DNA of 64,000 bases. It comes from Hygrophila difformis (Eukaryota > Streptophyta > Magnoliopsida > Lamiales > Acanthaceae). This document shows positions 12,412 to 23,325 of this stretch, piece by piece. The stretch is from positions 43,550,890-43,614,889 of the forward strand of contig JAOANR010000001.1 in NCBI GenBank assembly GCA_030278955.1, in the 5' to 3' direction. The position numbers and the translations under genes were made by a program. The number at the start of each line of letters is the position of its first letter. The stretch's first letter is position 1. The notes beneath the pieces were generated by a model that saw nothing but the letters and a program-made list of their open reading frames with translations, was not told where the DNA came from and made no database searches.

Positions 12412-13657
12412 TTAGCCGTCCCATGGGGCGTCCCTAGTTGCCCTGCTGATTTGGCTGATTGTTCGGGTTCGGGTTCTGCGGCGGGCGCTAGTTCTGGTTG
12501 GGATTAGGATTTTGAGGGGGTCGGAATCCCTGATTGTTGCCTTCCCGACCATTTTGATTACGAGGTTATGCTGGTCCCGCAACCAAATCATTCCTCTTGG
12601 TGATATTCTCGAGGCGAGTGCGATAGTCACGCCTCAGATGTCCCATCCGATCGCATCGGAAACATGCTCCCTGTTGTGGGCAGGCCCTCGCTAAGTGAGG
12701 TCTGCCGCACCTTGGGCATGGCAGTATGAAGCCTTCTCGATTATCGTTCCCCCCATTATTCCCTCCGTTGTTTGTCTACTGGGGTCTATTTTGTCCTCCC
12801 CGATAATCATTCCTCCTTGCATTGTTCTCGTTCCGATTGTCCCTAACCTTCTTGTCTTGGGGACCGCGACTGGATTCCCCGCTCACTCTCCGCTTCAGCT
12901 GTTGCACGCGTGCCACTGCTACCGCATGATCATAGACTGCTTGCAGATCCGGGTAGTAAACTCCTGTGATCACTTCCCGAATGGCTAGATTGAGTCCCAT
13001 TTCAAACTTTTGGGCCTTCTCAGAGTCGGTGGGCACTAGCCTCGGTGCAAACCGCACTAGCTCCTTAAATCATGCGTAGTACTCCTGCACGGTTTGTCCT
13101 CCTTGCTTTAGAGATGGGAACTCCTCGTACATCGAGGCCTTGGTGCTTGAGGGATAAAAGCGATCCCGAAGCAGTTCCATGAACACGTCCCAAGAGTAGG
13201 GTTCATCGTCTTCACCTAACTTTCCTAGAGTGGCTCGCCACCAGTCATCAGCCTCGCCCCCTAGATAGTATGAGGCTATATGCACCTTCTCCCCGTCTGG
13301 GCATTTGACTGCGTTCAACAACTTGTCGAACGTACTCACCCACTCTTCTAACTTTGCAGGGTCCTCTTCACGGGCATAGTGTGGCGGGTGATATTGGTTT
13401 ACCATGGCCAGGTAATTGATGCAGGCTTGCTGTGAAGGCACAGCAGCCGCTTGACCTTGGTTCACCTGCGTGTTCCCTAACGCGATGAGAACCTCCTCTA
13501 AGGTGCGTAGGCGGTCGCCTATGTTGTTTGGTTCAGGAGCTACCGGCTCCTCTTGTGCGTGCACACCCTCATTTGGGTTTGGCAAATCGGTTTGTCTCGG
13601 GGCCTCATTTGTGTTGGGTGAGACGGGCTCGTTACGGGGTCTGCCTCTTGGTGCCAT
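12412..13657 (-). pseudogene. Element A gag with zinc knuckles, decayed
   Basis: Starts MAPRGRPRNEPVSPNTNEAP at 13657. The capsid region (EADDWWRATLG, YEEFPSLKQGGQTVQEYY) follows, interrupted by TGA at 13070-13072 where C has Arg (CGA), and continues from FKELVRFAPRL to about 12776. The nucleocapsid with paired CCHC-like knuckles lies near 12600-12720 in shifted frames. In life Gag forms the particle and binds element RNA. C shows the uninterrupted version of the same protein. Stops and frameshifts make this copy non-functional. Confidence 0.9.
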
Positions 13658-14170
13658 TCTGTTACAAGCACAAGAGGTTAGATTTTTCTTATAAAAGTAT
13701 GATGTAATGCTTGTAAAGGGGTTTACTAAATGAAAGAATGGTATTAACAAGTCTAATATACTACTTGTTGTTTTCTTTTCGGTTTTTTTTTCTCGTGAAG
13801 AGTAACCTGTTCAGATTTTTTTCCGAGACCCTAGGGTCTAGGGTTTAGAGTTTTCAGGTTTTCAGGGTTGAGGGTACCCTTGTTTGATTTTTTTATTATT
13901 GTATATACTTATATATTATTTATTTAACAAGTACCTTATATGTTGTTTGATTGAGTCTCATCAAGGCACTTGAAAAATAATTCTAATATAATATGATATA
14001 AATAATTATTTGAATATACTTGTGTAATTTAATAATGCTCGAAATTTTTTTTTTATTGCTCAATAGAAAACTTTTCTCGGGTACAATCATAGGAATGGAA
14101 TGGTAGTACTAGAAATAAATAGGAATAGTACTAATAGATATATAGTGCATCAAGATATATATCTCTAAAT
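13658..14170 (-). other. Element A segment between extra ORF and gag
   Basis: No gene is seen. It holds AT-rich DNA and, near 13820-13885, short stretches of TAGGGTTT-like telo-box sequence shared in position with B (19888-19921) and C (28799-28860). Confidence 0.6.
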
Positions 14171-14551
14171 CTAGAGTGAATAGGTAGGTGCATCCTCGTC
14201 GCTGGATATGTCAATTGGGCTGGATGGCCAGGCATCGGGAGTAGGCTCAGGGCTATGAGGAAATACTTCATCAGATAAGTGGGTCAGTTCCCACCCCAAG
14301 TGTTCTACTTGTTCTTCTAGATTAGTGTTCTTGTTTTGGAGTGCCACCAATTGGGCTTGAAGTTCGGCGATTTGGGCCTTGTGTTGGGTTATGTCATGAT
14401 GATCAGCTTCCCTAAGGTGTCCCAGATGGGTCATGTTAGCTTCTAGCTGTCCTACTCGCGTCTTGAAATAGTTTATATGTTGTTGAAATTCGAGATAAGC
14501 ATTGGCTAGTTTCATCACAAAGTTCACCATATTCGTATTTGGTTCAGCCAT
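14171..14551 (-). CDS. Extra leader ORF of element A: coiled coil with acidic tail
   Basis: A 126-codon open frame beginning MAEPNTNMVNFVMKLANAYL, between the former primer site and gag. Residues ~20-95 are rich in Leu, Gln and charged residues at heptad-like spacing (for example HKAQIAELQAQLVALQNK), suggesting a coiled coil. The C-terminus PIDISSDEDAPTYSL matches a hydrophobic-core-plus-acidic SUMO-interaction pattern. Homologous frames with the same start and tail lie at the same place in B and C. This frame is still open although A's gag and pol are full of stops; its short length may explain part of that. I do not recognise the family and assign no function. Confidence 0.7.
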   Translation of the reverse strand: MAEPNTNMVNFVMKLANAYLEFQQHINYFKTRVGQLEANMTHLGHLREADHHDITQHKAQIAELQAQLVALQNKNTNLEEQVEHLGWELTHLSDEVFPHSPEPTPDAWPSSPIDISSDEDAPTYSL

Positions 14552-14834
14552 CTAGTGTCAACAAGTAGGTTAGAGTTAGAACATGCCAAATGTATAGTTA
14601 GGAGATGCAGAAATTTAAATCTACATGCAAGTATGCATGTGCAACCCCCCCCCCCCCAAAAAAAATAAATTTTTATCCATGTGTTTAAAATAAATTTTCT
14701 TCATGGATAATAATAATTTAAAAGTTGGGCCTCTATATTGGGCCAAAATTTAATAAATCTTTGGTTTAGAATATCGGGCTAAGTAAAAAAAAAAATTGGG
14801 CTAAAATTTTTGGGCTCAAAATTTAGGATTTATA
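14552..14834 (-). other. Element A leader remnant
   Basis: Leader between the extra ORF and the deletion junction. It contains a C-run at 14646-14658 followed by an A-run (G-run/T-run on the coding strand) and several TTGGGC motifs, which read GCCCAA on the element's coding strand. The primer-binding site expected here is absent, lost in the deletion that fused this region to LTR sequence near 14835. Confidence 0.75.
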
Positions 14835-16189
14835 AAAACACGGGTTAACAAGCCCGTATGCAGTATCATGCAGAAATTAACAAATGTCCAAAAATATTCC
14901 CCCCCCCCCCGGATGAATGCTCATGCTTCATACTCTGTCATAGAAAAACATAAACAACACTTATCAGTATTAAAGAATACTGAGTAAGACAATTCCTAGC
15001 ATAGCAATAAAGGGGCATTTAATTATTAAATTTAAAAAAAATCATTTTTAAGCATGCATGTTTAAACAATACTAAATTCCAGAATTCCTCATAATCAATT
15101 TTATTTTAAAAACGATGATATAAGGCATAGGCATAAATTTAAGGACATAATTTAAAAAGTATAATTAATAGCATAAATAAACAATAATTTAAGACATTTA
15201 AATTTTCTCCCGTTAACTAAGAAGAGGACGCCACAACCATATATCTCAAGTATCTCGTTTCTCAAGTATCAAGTTTCTCAAGTATCAAGTTTCTCAAGCA
15301 ATCCGAGTATCATGCAATACACAGTACCACTCCGGAGCCTCGAGTAGACTAATTTCACAATGGCCGTTTTGGCACAATTTCACAATATATCACATTTCGT
15401 CCACTCGGGCACGAATTTCAAGATAGAGGGGCACCCTGCAGAGCACAAACCCCCTACTTACGTGGAGATCTAGCTCAGCCTACATTAACGGGATTTTGTA
15501 GAGACAATATTTTAGTGTTTAGACATTTCTCATAAATCATTTGTTTCTCAAAAATCGAGTTTCTCAACATTTCGACCAAGCCATTGCCACAATTTACGCC
15601 ATCTCAGTTTAAAAATTCATTTTAAAGGAAATTGACTCGAAATTTTCAAGTAGCTCAAAAACACGCTAACGAACAACTTTCTTGTTTAAAGTTTTTTGAA
15701 ATTATGTGAGGAAACGGGTGAAATTTTATAATCTTTACAAAGTATAAAATCTGTCAACTTTGTCTACACAGCGCACTGATTTTCAAAAGATTTTTTGACA
15801 TAGCAAACGACCTCCAAAACTTACGAAATTTTACAGGCACTTAAAAGAACCAAAAATAAACAAGTTTAATTAGAGGAAAAATATGCTAATTCCTTACGGA
15901 TCAAATCAGAATAATTCATTAAGTTCGGTCTTAAAATCTGTCAAATTTTTCCTCTCGGACATAGTGTATTCAAATCGGGTTTTGACTATTCAAACGTTAA
16001 TGAAAATGCACGAAATTTTACAGGCATATTCTTAAGACATTTATCTACAACTTTTATAATTTCACCAACGATTAGTTTTGAACACAAGTGATAGAAATAC
16101 GCACAACAAATTCGACTACATAATCTGTCACAGTTTTTGAAAAGTTCGTTTATTACAGAAACTGTTTGGCGCGATTTGGGATAGCAAAT
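14835..16189 (-). repeat. Element A 5' LTR, part 1 (truncated)
   Basis: Aligns with 6339-7675 of the 3' LTR and ends at the GCAAA target duplication of element B. The terminal ~250 bp that should abut the primer site is missing. The rest of this LTR is at 45414-46484. Confidence 0.92.
16185..16189. repeat. Target-site duplication of B, left (GCAAA)
   Basis: GCAAA precedes TGTAATACCC at 16190 and recurs at 45409-45413. With B removed the sequence matches the uninterrupted 3' LTR of A near 7670-7680. Confidence 0.95.
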
Positions 16190-18669
16190 GTAATACCCGT
16201 AAATTTTAGAATATAAAAATAGGAATTAATCCAATAGGGAAGAAAGTTTTGTTTCCGAGAACCCATAAACTCGGAAATGCTCGGAGATCGAAAGACGACG
16301 ATTTAGACCCGACGGACCCAAACCTAAGATTTCAGACGTGAAATCGAATTAAGTCGGAATAAATTTATGATGAGAAGCATAATCCGAAAATGACCCGAAA
16401 AATCGAGCGCGGAAACGTGGAAGGATAGAAGTCCGAAAGAGAGGAGAAAAAGACCCGACGGATCGGATCGCACGGACCCGCCCGGACCGCAGTCCAGGCG
16501 GGGACCGCGCGTTGGCCGGGCGGGGTTTGGCCAAAAGGCGCGCCAACCCCGCGTGGCTCTACAGGTTTTGGCAACTTGCGCGTTTTCGGCGATTTCTTAC
16601 CATAAATCGACCCTCCGACTTTGGAAAGCAGATTTTGGTCGAAGGGAAAGCTTTTAGGGCGACCTAGGGCTGCCTCCCCACCCTTTTCATCAGTCACAAA
16701 TCACCCTCCACTCTCCCAAACTCTCTCCAAAGCCAAAACACCTTCCGGCGACTCCCCGACGACTTTCCGATCACTTCCCGGCGACGAAAACCGACGGAGG
16801 AGGCGTGGAATACAAGATCCCTAGTATTCTAAACTGTGGTAAGTCGTTCATAGATTTCCATTTAAGTTTTTGAACCCGAAAACTCGATCTAACATTGGAT
16901 TTCTTCGTCCGATTTGAAATCGTGGCCAAAGTCGGAAGCTTGACGTTAAGGAGATCCGTTCGTAGCAAATTTAGACGAGCCAGCGACCTTAGGACGACCA
17001 AAACTCCCTAGCACTGTAAGTTGAGCCTTCCATATCAATACGGGTGATTTAGGGGCGTCCAGTATAGGCGTAATGTAACGAAACGTAAAAATCGAAATTA
17101 AAACCCCAACTTGCGCAGTTTCTGTAATCGGCCTAAAACTCATATTTCAAGGATTCAATCCGAGAAACTCAAAACTAGACTTTTAATCCTAACACATAAA
17201 TCTAGGTTGTGTAAAAATTTCAGACATTTTCGTTAACGTTTGCTATTTTAAATCGCATCGAAAAGAAACTGTTTTGACAAAACGTGTTTGAAATCTGCCT
17301 ATGAACATGTTCGAACTTAGTGAGTTTGTTTCTATATTTTATATCCGATTTGATCCTTACAATCTAAATGAAATTTGTAGATAATCATGTCTAGTATATG
17401 TGGTTAAAATTTCAGAATTTTTGGAGTCCATTTATTATGTTAAAAAGTCAATTTTCCGAACTGTGACAAACCTGTTTTGAGACAGTAAACTGTTTCCGTA
17501 ATAAACTTGATTTTTGACACGTTTCCTCAACTTATTTCGAGAAAGTTAAAACACGAAAGTTGTTCGTTAGGGTGCTTTGCATAAACTGTGAAATTTTCAG
17601 ATTTTTCGGACTTAAACCGAATTTTTAAATTAAAAAGGCGTAAACTGTGACGCCAAGATACTTTTAAATCGAAGGATTTTGATATTTCGAAACGAACGAT
17701 CAAAGATTTGAAATACGATACATCTATACTTTTGAAAAACCCCGATACATTAAATCTAAACGATACATGAGATACTTGGTGGAGGGTGAGTGCTCTGCAG
17801 GGTGCCCCTCTAGCCTTTCTCTTGTTGCCTATAATGGACGAGAGAATTAGATGAGATATTACGCCAATCGACGGGAGATACATGGCCTACTCCCTCGGGT
17901 TTGTCCGTATGGATTTCCCGAGGCTCCGGAGTGTTTGGGGTATGGCAGATACGGCTGCGGCCGCCGGATCAACGGCTATAAATGATACTTACGACACGGC
18001 TGCGGCCGCCGGATCACCGGCTATACAAAACATTACGAAATGGTTACGTAACGGGGGAAATAAAAGATTTAATATTTTTAAGTATTTATTTATTTTGCAT
18101 GTCTTTAAATTATGCATTTAAATTATGTCTTTAAATTCCATATTACGTTTAAATTGTTAGTGTGGATTAAATGCATGTCCAAGTACACACTTAAAATATT
18201 ATTTCCTTTAAATTTTGTGAATGCATGTTAGGAGTGAAATTTTAAATTATTAAATCCCTTTATTGCTATGTTAGGATCGACTTACTCAGTATTTTATATA
18301 CTGATAAAAATTGTTGTTTTCTCTTTTCCTTTCAGAGTATGAAGATAATGCATGAGCATATGCATTGGGGGATGGGAAAACTTAAACACTGTTTTTATTG
18401 CTTTTACGATACTTGCATAACGGGCATGTAAATCCCGAGTTTTGGCCATGTCGGCCCACTTTACATTTTTCTGCTGCGATATATTATTACTACTACTATA
18501 TGTGTGAATGATACTTATTATTATTTTTAAATAGATTCCGGACTTGTTTTAAATCTTTTTGCGATACCTATAGCCTTGCACCTCTTTAGCAAGCTCGGAG
18601 AATCCGTGTCTTGCTAGGGAGGTGTGGCGGTGGCACCCCGGCCTGGGTTATCAAATCCGGGGTGTTACA
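16190..18669 (+). repeat. Element B 5' LTR
   Basis: A 2,480-bp LTR from TGTAATACCCG to GGTGTTACA. Landmarks: GC-rich block at 16450-16560, splice-donor-like GTAAGT at 16839 and at 17016, conserved block at 17781-17810, GC hairpins near 17953-17978 and 18008-18021, hairpin at 18286-18304, and acceptor-like CTTTCCTTTCAG ending at 18335. Apparent open frames here are GC-rich shadows without family similarity. Confidence 0.95.
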
Positions 18670-18672
18670 AGT

Positions 18673-18686
18673 TGGTATCAGAGCCC
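18673..18686 (+). other. Primer-binding site of B
   Basis: TGGTATCAGAGCCC begins four bases after the LTR end. It is complementary to the 3' end of plant initiator methionine tRNA, the usual primer of this group. Confidence 0.93.
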
Positions 18687-19145
18687 GGAATATTTTAAAG
18701 CTACTATTATTATTATTTTAAAATATTTTGAACTAAGTATTATTTTTAAACTTATTATTATCATTATTATTAAGACTACTAGTGTTATTATTTTAGCCCA
18801 AAATTTGAGCCCAATAATTTTCCTACCCAATTAGTGTAATATTTTGAGCCCAAAGGGGGTTAAACTATTTTGACCCAATAATTATTTATTATAAGCCCAA
18901 CCATTTCAGCCCAAATACCCATGTTTTTATTTCTTAAGTCCAAATTATTATTTTTGGCCAGTATAGAGGCCCAAATTTTTTTAATTACTTAAAACCATGA
19001 ATAAATTTAAATTAAAAACACATTAAATTTTTTTTTTTTTTTTTGGGGGGGGGGTTCATATGCATATTCATGTAGATTTAAATTCCTGCATATCTTGACT
19101 GTTACTCAAAACATGTGCTAACTCTAACCTCCTTGTTGACATTAG
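18687..19145 (+). other. Element B leader with GCCCAA motifs
   Basis: An untranslated leader with repeated GCCCAA or GCCCA-like motifs (for example near 18796, 18808, 18850, 18893, 18908, 18969), then a T-run followed by a G-run at 19029-19055. No gene is seen before the extra ORF. Confidence 0.75.
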
Positions 19146-19532
19146 ATGGCCGAACCCAACACGAACATGATCAACTTGATGATGAAACTGACTAACGCGT
19201 ACCTAGAGTCCCAACAACATATCAATCATTTCAAGGCCCGAGTAGGGCAACTAGAAGGTCAAGTGGCCCATCTGGGGCATTTTAGGGAGACTGACCACCA
19301 CGAAATAACCCAACTCAAGGCCCAAGTCGCCGAACTCCAAACCCAAGTGGCTGCACTTCATGACAAGGATTACGAACTGATGCTCCAAATAGGACACTTA
19401 GGAGGGGAACTGCTGAGCTTGGAGGCTGACGTATTTCCTCCGAGCCCCTCACCTGTTGGAACGCCCACCCCGATTAACGTGTCCAGCAACGAGGACGATC
19501 CCATCGAGGATGCACCTACCCATCCTCCCTAG
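19146..19532 (+). CDS. Extra leader ORF of element B: coiled coil with acidic tail
   Basis: 128 codons starting MAEPNTNMINLMMKLTNAYL in the context GACATTAGATGG, which is identical in C. The middle (LKAQVAELQTQVAALHDK) has regular Leu/Val spacing with Gln, His and charged residues. The tail PINVSSNEDDPIEDAPTHPP keeps the I-x-V core followed by Ser and acidic residues. Gag has been deleted from this element, yet the frame is open. A separate protein product is inferred from conservation in A and C; how it would be translated (leaky scanning, reinitiation or splicing) is unknown. Confidence 0.72.
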   Translation: MAEPNTNMINLMMKLTNAYLESQQHINHFKARVGQLEGQVAHLGHFRETDHHEITQLKAQVAELQTQVAALHDKDYELMLQIGHLGGELLSLEADVFPPSPSPVGTPTPINVSSNEDDPIEDAPTHPP

Positions 19533-19922
19533 AGTTAGAGGCCCGTATGGATACACCACTAGCTATATTTTTTTTTCCCCTTTCCAAACTATTATCAGCA
19601 CTACCATTTCATTCCCGTTTCGAATGCTTGTAACCAAATAAATTTTTCTCTTGAGTAATAAATATACAAGTATTTATCTTATACAAGTATATTCAAATTA
19701 TTCCTTACGTTTTAATTATTCTCTTCAAATACCTTGTTAAAACCCAACCAAACAAATGAAAAAGAAATTAATAATCAATAGCCTATAGATAACCACCAAA
19801 CAAAATTCAAGTATTGATAAATAAACAACATAAATATGTAAGTATATATATATTATATAGGGATAATCATCAAACAAGGGTATCTCCAACCCTAAACCCC
19901 AAACCCCAACACCCTGGGGTCC

Positions 19923-19963
<41 letters not shown>

Positions 19964-20089
19964 GAACAGTTTACTGTTCAAAAAAAAAAGAAAAAAAAAA
20001 ACCAACCAACCAAAACAAACAAAGCAACAAGTAGAACCAACCCCAAATAACAAACAAACGACACGCTAAACTCCAAAAACCTATACTAA
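19533..20089 (+). other. B: pre-gag segment ending at a gag deletion
   Basis: AT-rich sequence with a telo-box-like CCCTAAACCCC at 19890-19912 and a 38-base A-run at 19924-19961. It matches C's 28446-28965 and then jumps at about 20089 into protease-distal sequence, so the rest of the leader, gag and the protease active site are missing. No gene is seen. Confidence 0.8.
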
Positions 20090-23000
20090 CGGGATTCCGA
20101 TAGTTATAAAGAACGTAGAATTTTTCGCGAATTTGGTAGAATTCGATCTAAAGGATTTTGACGTCATACTAGGGATGGATTGGCTAACCCAATATAAAGC
20201 CGTGATCGATTGCCAAAAACAAAAGATCACGTTGTCAAAAAGCAGGGGGAGGAAAGTCATCTTTTACTCCCAGCCCCCTAAGAGGTCTAACAAAATAGTT
20301 AACGCCCTTAAGCTATGTAGCTTAATGCGTAAGGGCTACGCATTATATGCATGCTACGTTCATAACCTTGGGGCCGAAGAGGCCAAGGTGGATAACATTC
20401 CGGTGGTGAGAGAGTACCCGGATGTATTTCCGGAAGACGTTCCAGGCATGCCGCCTGAGAGAGATCTGGAATTCACCATAGATCTCATCCCGGGAACGGA
20501 GCCTGTCTCAAAGGCTCCTTACCGGATGGCGCCACTAGAAATGAAGGAACTAAAGGAACAACTCGAGGAGTTGTTAGAGAAGGGATACATCAGGCCGAGC
20601 ACGTCCCCATGGGGAGCCCCCGTCTTATTCGTTAAGAAGAAAGACGGAGGTCTACGACTATGCATTGACTATAGAGGACTTAATCAAGTCACGGTTAAGA
20701 ACAAGTATCTGTTGCCCAGAATCGAGGATTTATTCGACCAACTGAAGGGAGCTTCAGTATTCTCAAAGATCGACCTGCGATCTGGATATCACCAGTTAAG
20801 AATCGCCGAAAAAGACATCCCAAAGACGGCGTTCAGAACTCGCTACGGACACTATGAATTCACGGTGCTATCATTCGGGCTGACGAACGCCCCAGCGATG
20901 TTCATGAATCTCATGAACAACGTGTTTCGGGAATTATTAGATCAATGCGTAGTGGTGTTTATAGATGACATCCTGATCTACTCGAGAAGCGAAGAGGAAC
21001 ATTCCGAACACTTACACAAAGTGCTAGGGATCTTACGAGCGAATCAGCTGTATGGCAAACTGTCCAAATGCGACTTCTGGCTAAGAGAAGTGGCATTTCT
21101 GGGGCATATCGTATCCGCCAACGGAGTGGCAGTAGACCCAGCAAAGATCTCGGCAGTGACCGAATGGGTGCCACCGAGGAATCCAACTGAGATAAGAAGT
21201 TTTCTCGGATTAGCAGGGTACTATCGAAGGTTTGTAAAGGATTTCTCAAGGATCGCTCGCCCATTGACACAGCTGTTAAAGAAAGGGGTGAAATACGACT
21301 GGACCATTGAGTGTGATTCCGCATTCCAAGAATTGAAGAAACGGCTTACTACAGCGCCGATGTTGGCAATACCATCGGAGGGCGGAGACTTCGAGGTGTA
21401 CAGCGACGCCTCGAAGGAAGGATTAGGGTGCGTGCTAATGCAAGACCAAAGGGTTATAGCTTACGCATCACGTCAACTAAAGCCACACGAAGAGGACTAT
21501 CCGACGCACGACTTGGAACTAGCCGCAGTCGTGTTCGCTTTAAAGATATGGAGGCACTACCTCTATGGGCGAAAGTGTCGGATGTTCACCGACCATAAGA
21601 GCCTCAAGTATATATTCACGCAAAAAGAGCTGAATCTGAGGCAGAGAAGATGGTTGGAACTGATTAAGGATTACGACCTGGAAATCGCGTATCATGAAGG
21701 AAAAGCCAACGTTGTGGCCGATGCCTTGAGTCGAAAGACTCAACACGTGGCGAATTCACTTGTGGTACCGGCCGAGTTGTATAGAGCTTGGCAAAATTAA
21801 GTCTAGAGTTGGTACACTCTGGCGAAGTGAGCGAGGTCGTCAACGCGATGATAGTAGGATCCATCATATCCGATGAAATACGACTAGCACAACAAGGTGA
21901 TGAAAAGATGGAGGAAATTAGGAAGAGCATTGCCGAAGGAAAGGCAGTAGATTTTAAAATTCATGAGGACGGAAGCATCCGCTTCAAGGGAAGGTGGGGC
22001 ATACCCCGTAAACGCGAGGACCTGAAGCAAAAAGTGATGGAGGAAGGCCATAATACCCCATACTCGGTCCATCCCGGAGGCGAAAAGCTATACAGGGACG
22101 TGAAGAAGAACTATTGGTGGCCGAATATGAAGAGAGAGAGATAGCCGAGTTTGTGGCAAGATGCCTTACCTGTCAGAAAGTCAAAGCCGTACGACAAAAA
22201 CCCCTGGGATTAATGCAACCCTTGGAAATCCCCAGTTGAAAATGGGATAGCATCTCAATGGATTTCGTTTCAGGATTACCACGTTCGCCGAAGGGGATGA
22301 ATAAAATCTGGGTGATCGTGGATAGGTTGACAAAAGCTGCCATATTTATCCCTATGAAGGATACCTGGTCCATGGACCAATTGGCAAAGGCATATGTCGA
22401 CAACGTAGTACGACGACATGGGGTACCACATGACATCATCTCAGACAGAGACAGTAGATTCATCTCACATTTTTGGACAAAACTACAAGAAGCCCTCGGT
22501 ACAAAGATAAAGATGAGTACCGCGTTCCACCCCATGACGGATGGGCAGACGGAAAGGACGATCCAAACTTTGGAGGACATGCTAAGGGCATGCGTATTAG
22601 AGTTCAAGGGAAGCTGGGAAAATCATTTACCCTTAATCGAATTTTCCTACAATAACAGCTATCATGCTAGTATTGGCATGGCACCTTTCGAGGCACTATA
22701 TGGACGCAAGTGCCGAAGTCCATTAAGCTGGGAAGAGAGCGATGGGACTATGGTAGTTGGACCGCAACTTGTTGAGGATATGGCCCAACAAATCAAAACA
22801 ATCCAAGGAAAGATGAGAGCCGCACAAGACCGGCAAAAGAGCTATGCCGACGTGAGACGGCAAGAACTGGAATTCCAAGTAGGCGATAAGGTCATGCTAA
22901 AGGTGTCGCCGATGAAGGGGGTGATGCGCTTTGGCAAGCGAGGGAAATTGAGCCCACGGTACATAGGACCATACGAGATCCTAGAAAGAGTAGGAAATCT

Positions 23001-23325
23001 CGCATATCGGCTAGCATTACCACCACAATTCGCTCGTGTCCATAACGCATTTCATGTCTCACAACTAAAGAAATATGTGCACGATCCGACCCACGTACTC
23101 CAACCGGAAGAGATTGAATTGGACGATGACTTAAGCTACGAAGAAATTTCGGTACGAATACTCGACGTGAAGGAGAGGGTAACAAGAAATAAGACCGTGA
23201 GAATGGTCAAGGTCCTTTGGTCTAACCACGAAACCGAGACGGCAACGTGGGAGCTAGAGACGGAAATGAAGGATCGTTACCCGAGCCTATTCCAAGACGA
23301 GACAACCACAGTTATGGGGACATAA
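20090..23325 (+). pseudogene. Element B pol (RT-RNH-INT-chromodomain), three lesions, no protease active site
   Basis: Runs from [20 protein letters not shown] through RT ([22 protein letters not shown]), RNase H ([27 protein letters not shown]) and integrase ([20 protein letters not shown]), then GPY/F ([19 protein letters not shown]) and a chromodomain, ending MGT at 23325. Compared with C there is a 1-bp deletion near 21786 (frame ends LYRAWQN), a 2-bp insertion near 22139 before IAEF, and a Trp-to-TGA change near 22238 in the segment before MDFVSGLP. The catalytic residues of RT and RNase H remain, but the polyprotein is broken. Confidence 0.94.

Noticed and set aside
8978..13657. Endogenous pararetrovirus instead of retrotransposon
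   Set aside because: An integrase with HHCC and DDE segments, LTRs with target duplications and a tRNA primer site identify gypsy retrotransposons; no movement-protein-like frame is seen.
16349..16697. Pro/Arg-rich open frames in the GC-rich part of the LTRs (also 2277-2633, 23770-24118, 25053-25613, 42035-42649)
   Set aside because: They overlap on both strands in several frames, differ between families, match no protein family and sit inside LTRs. GC-rich shadows.
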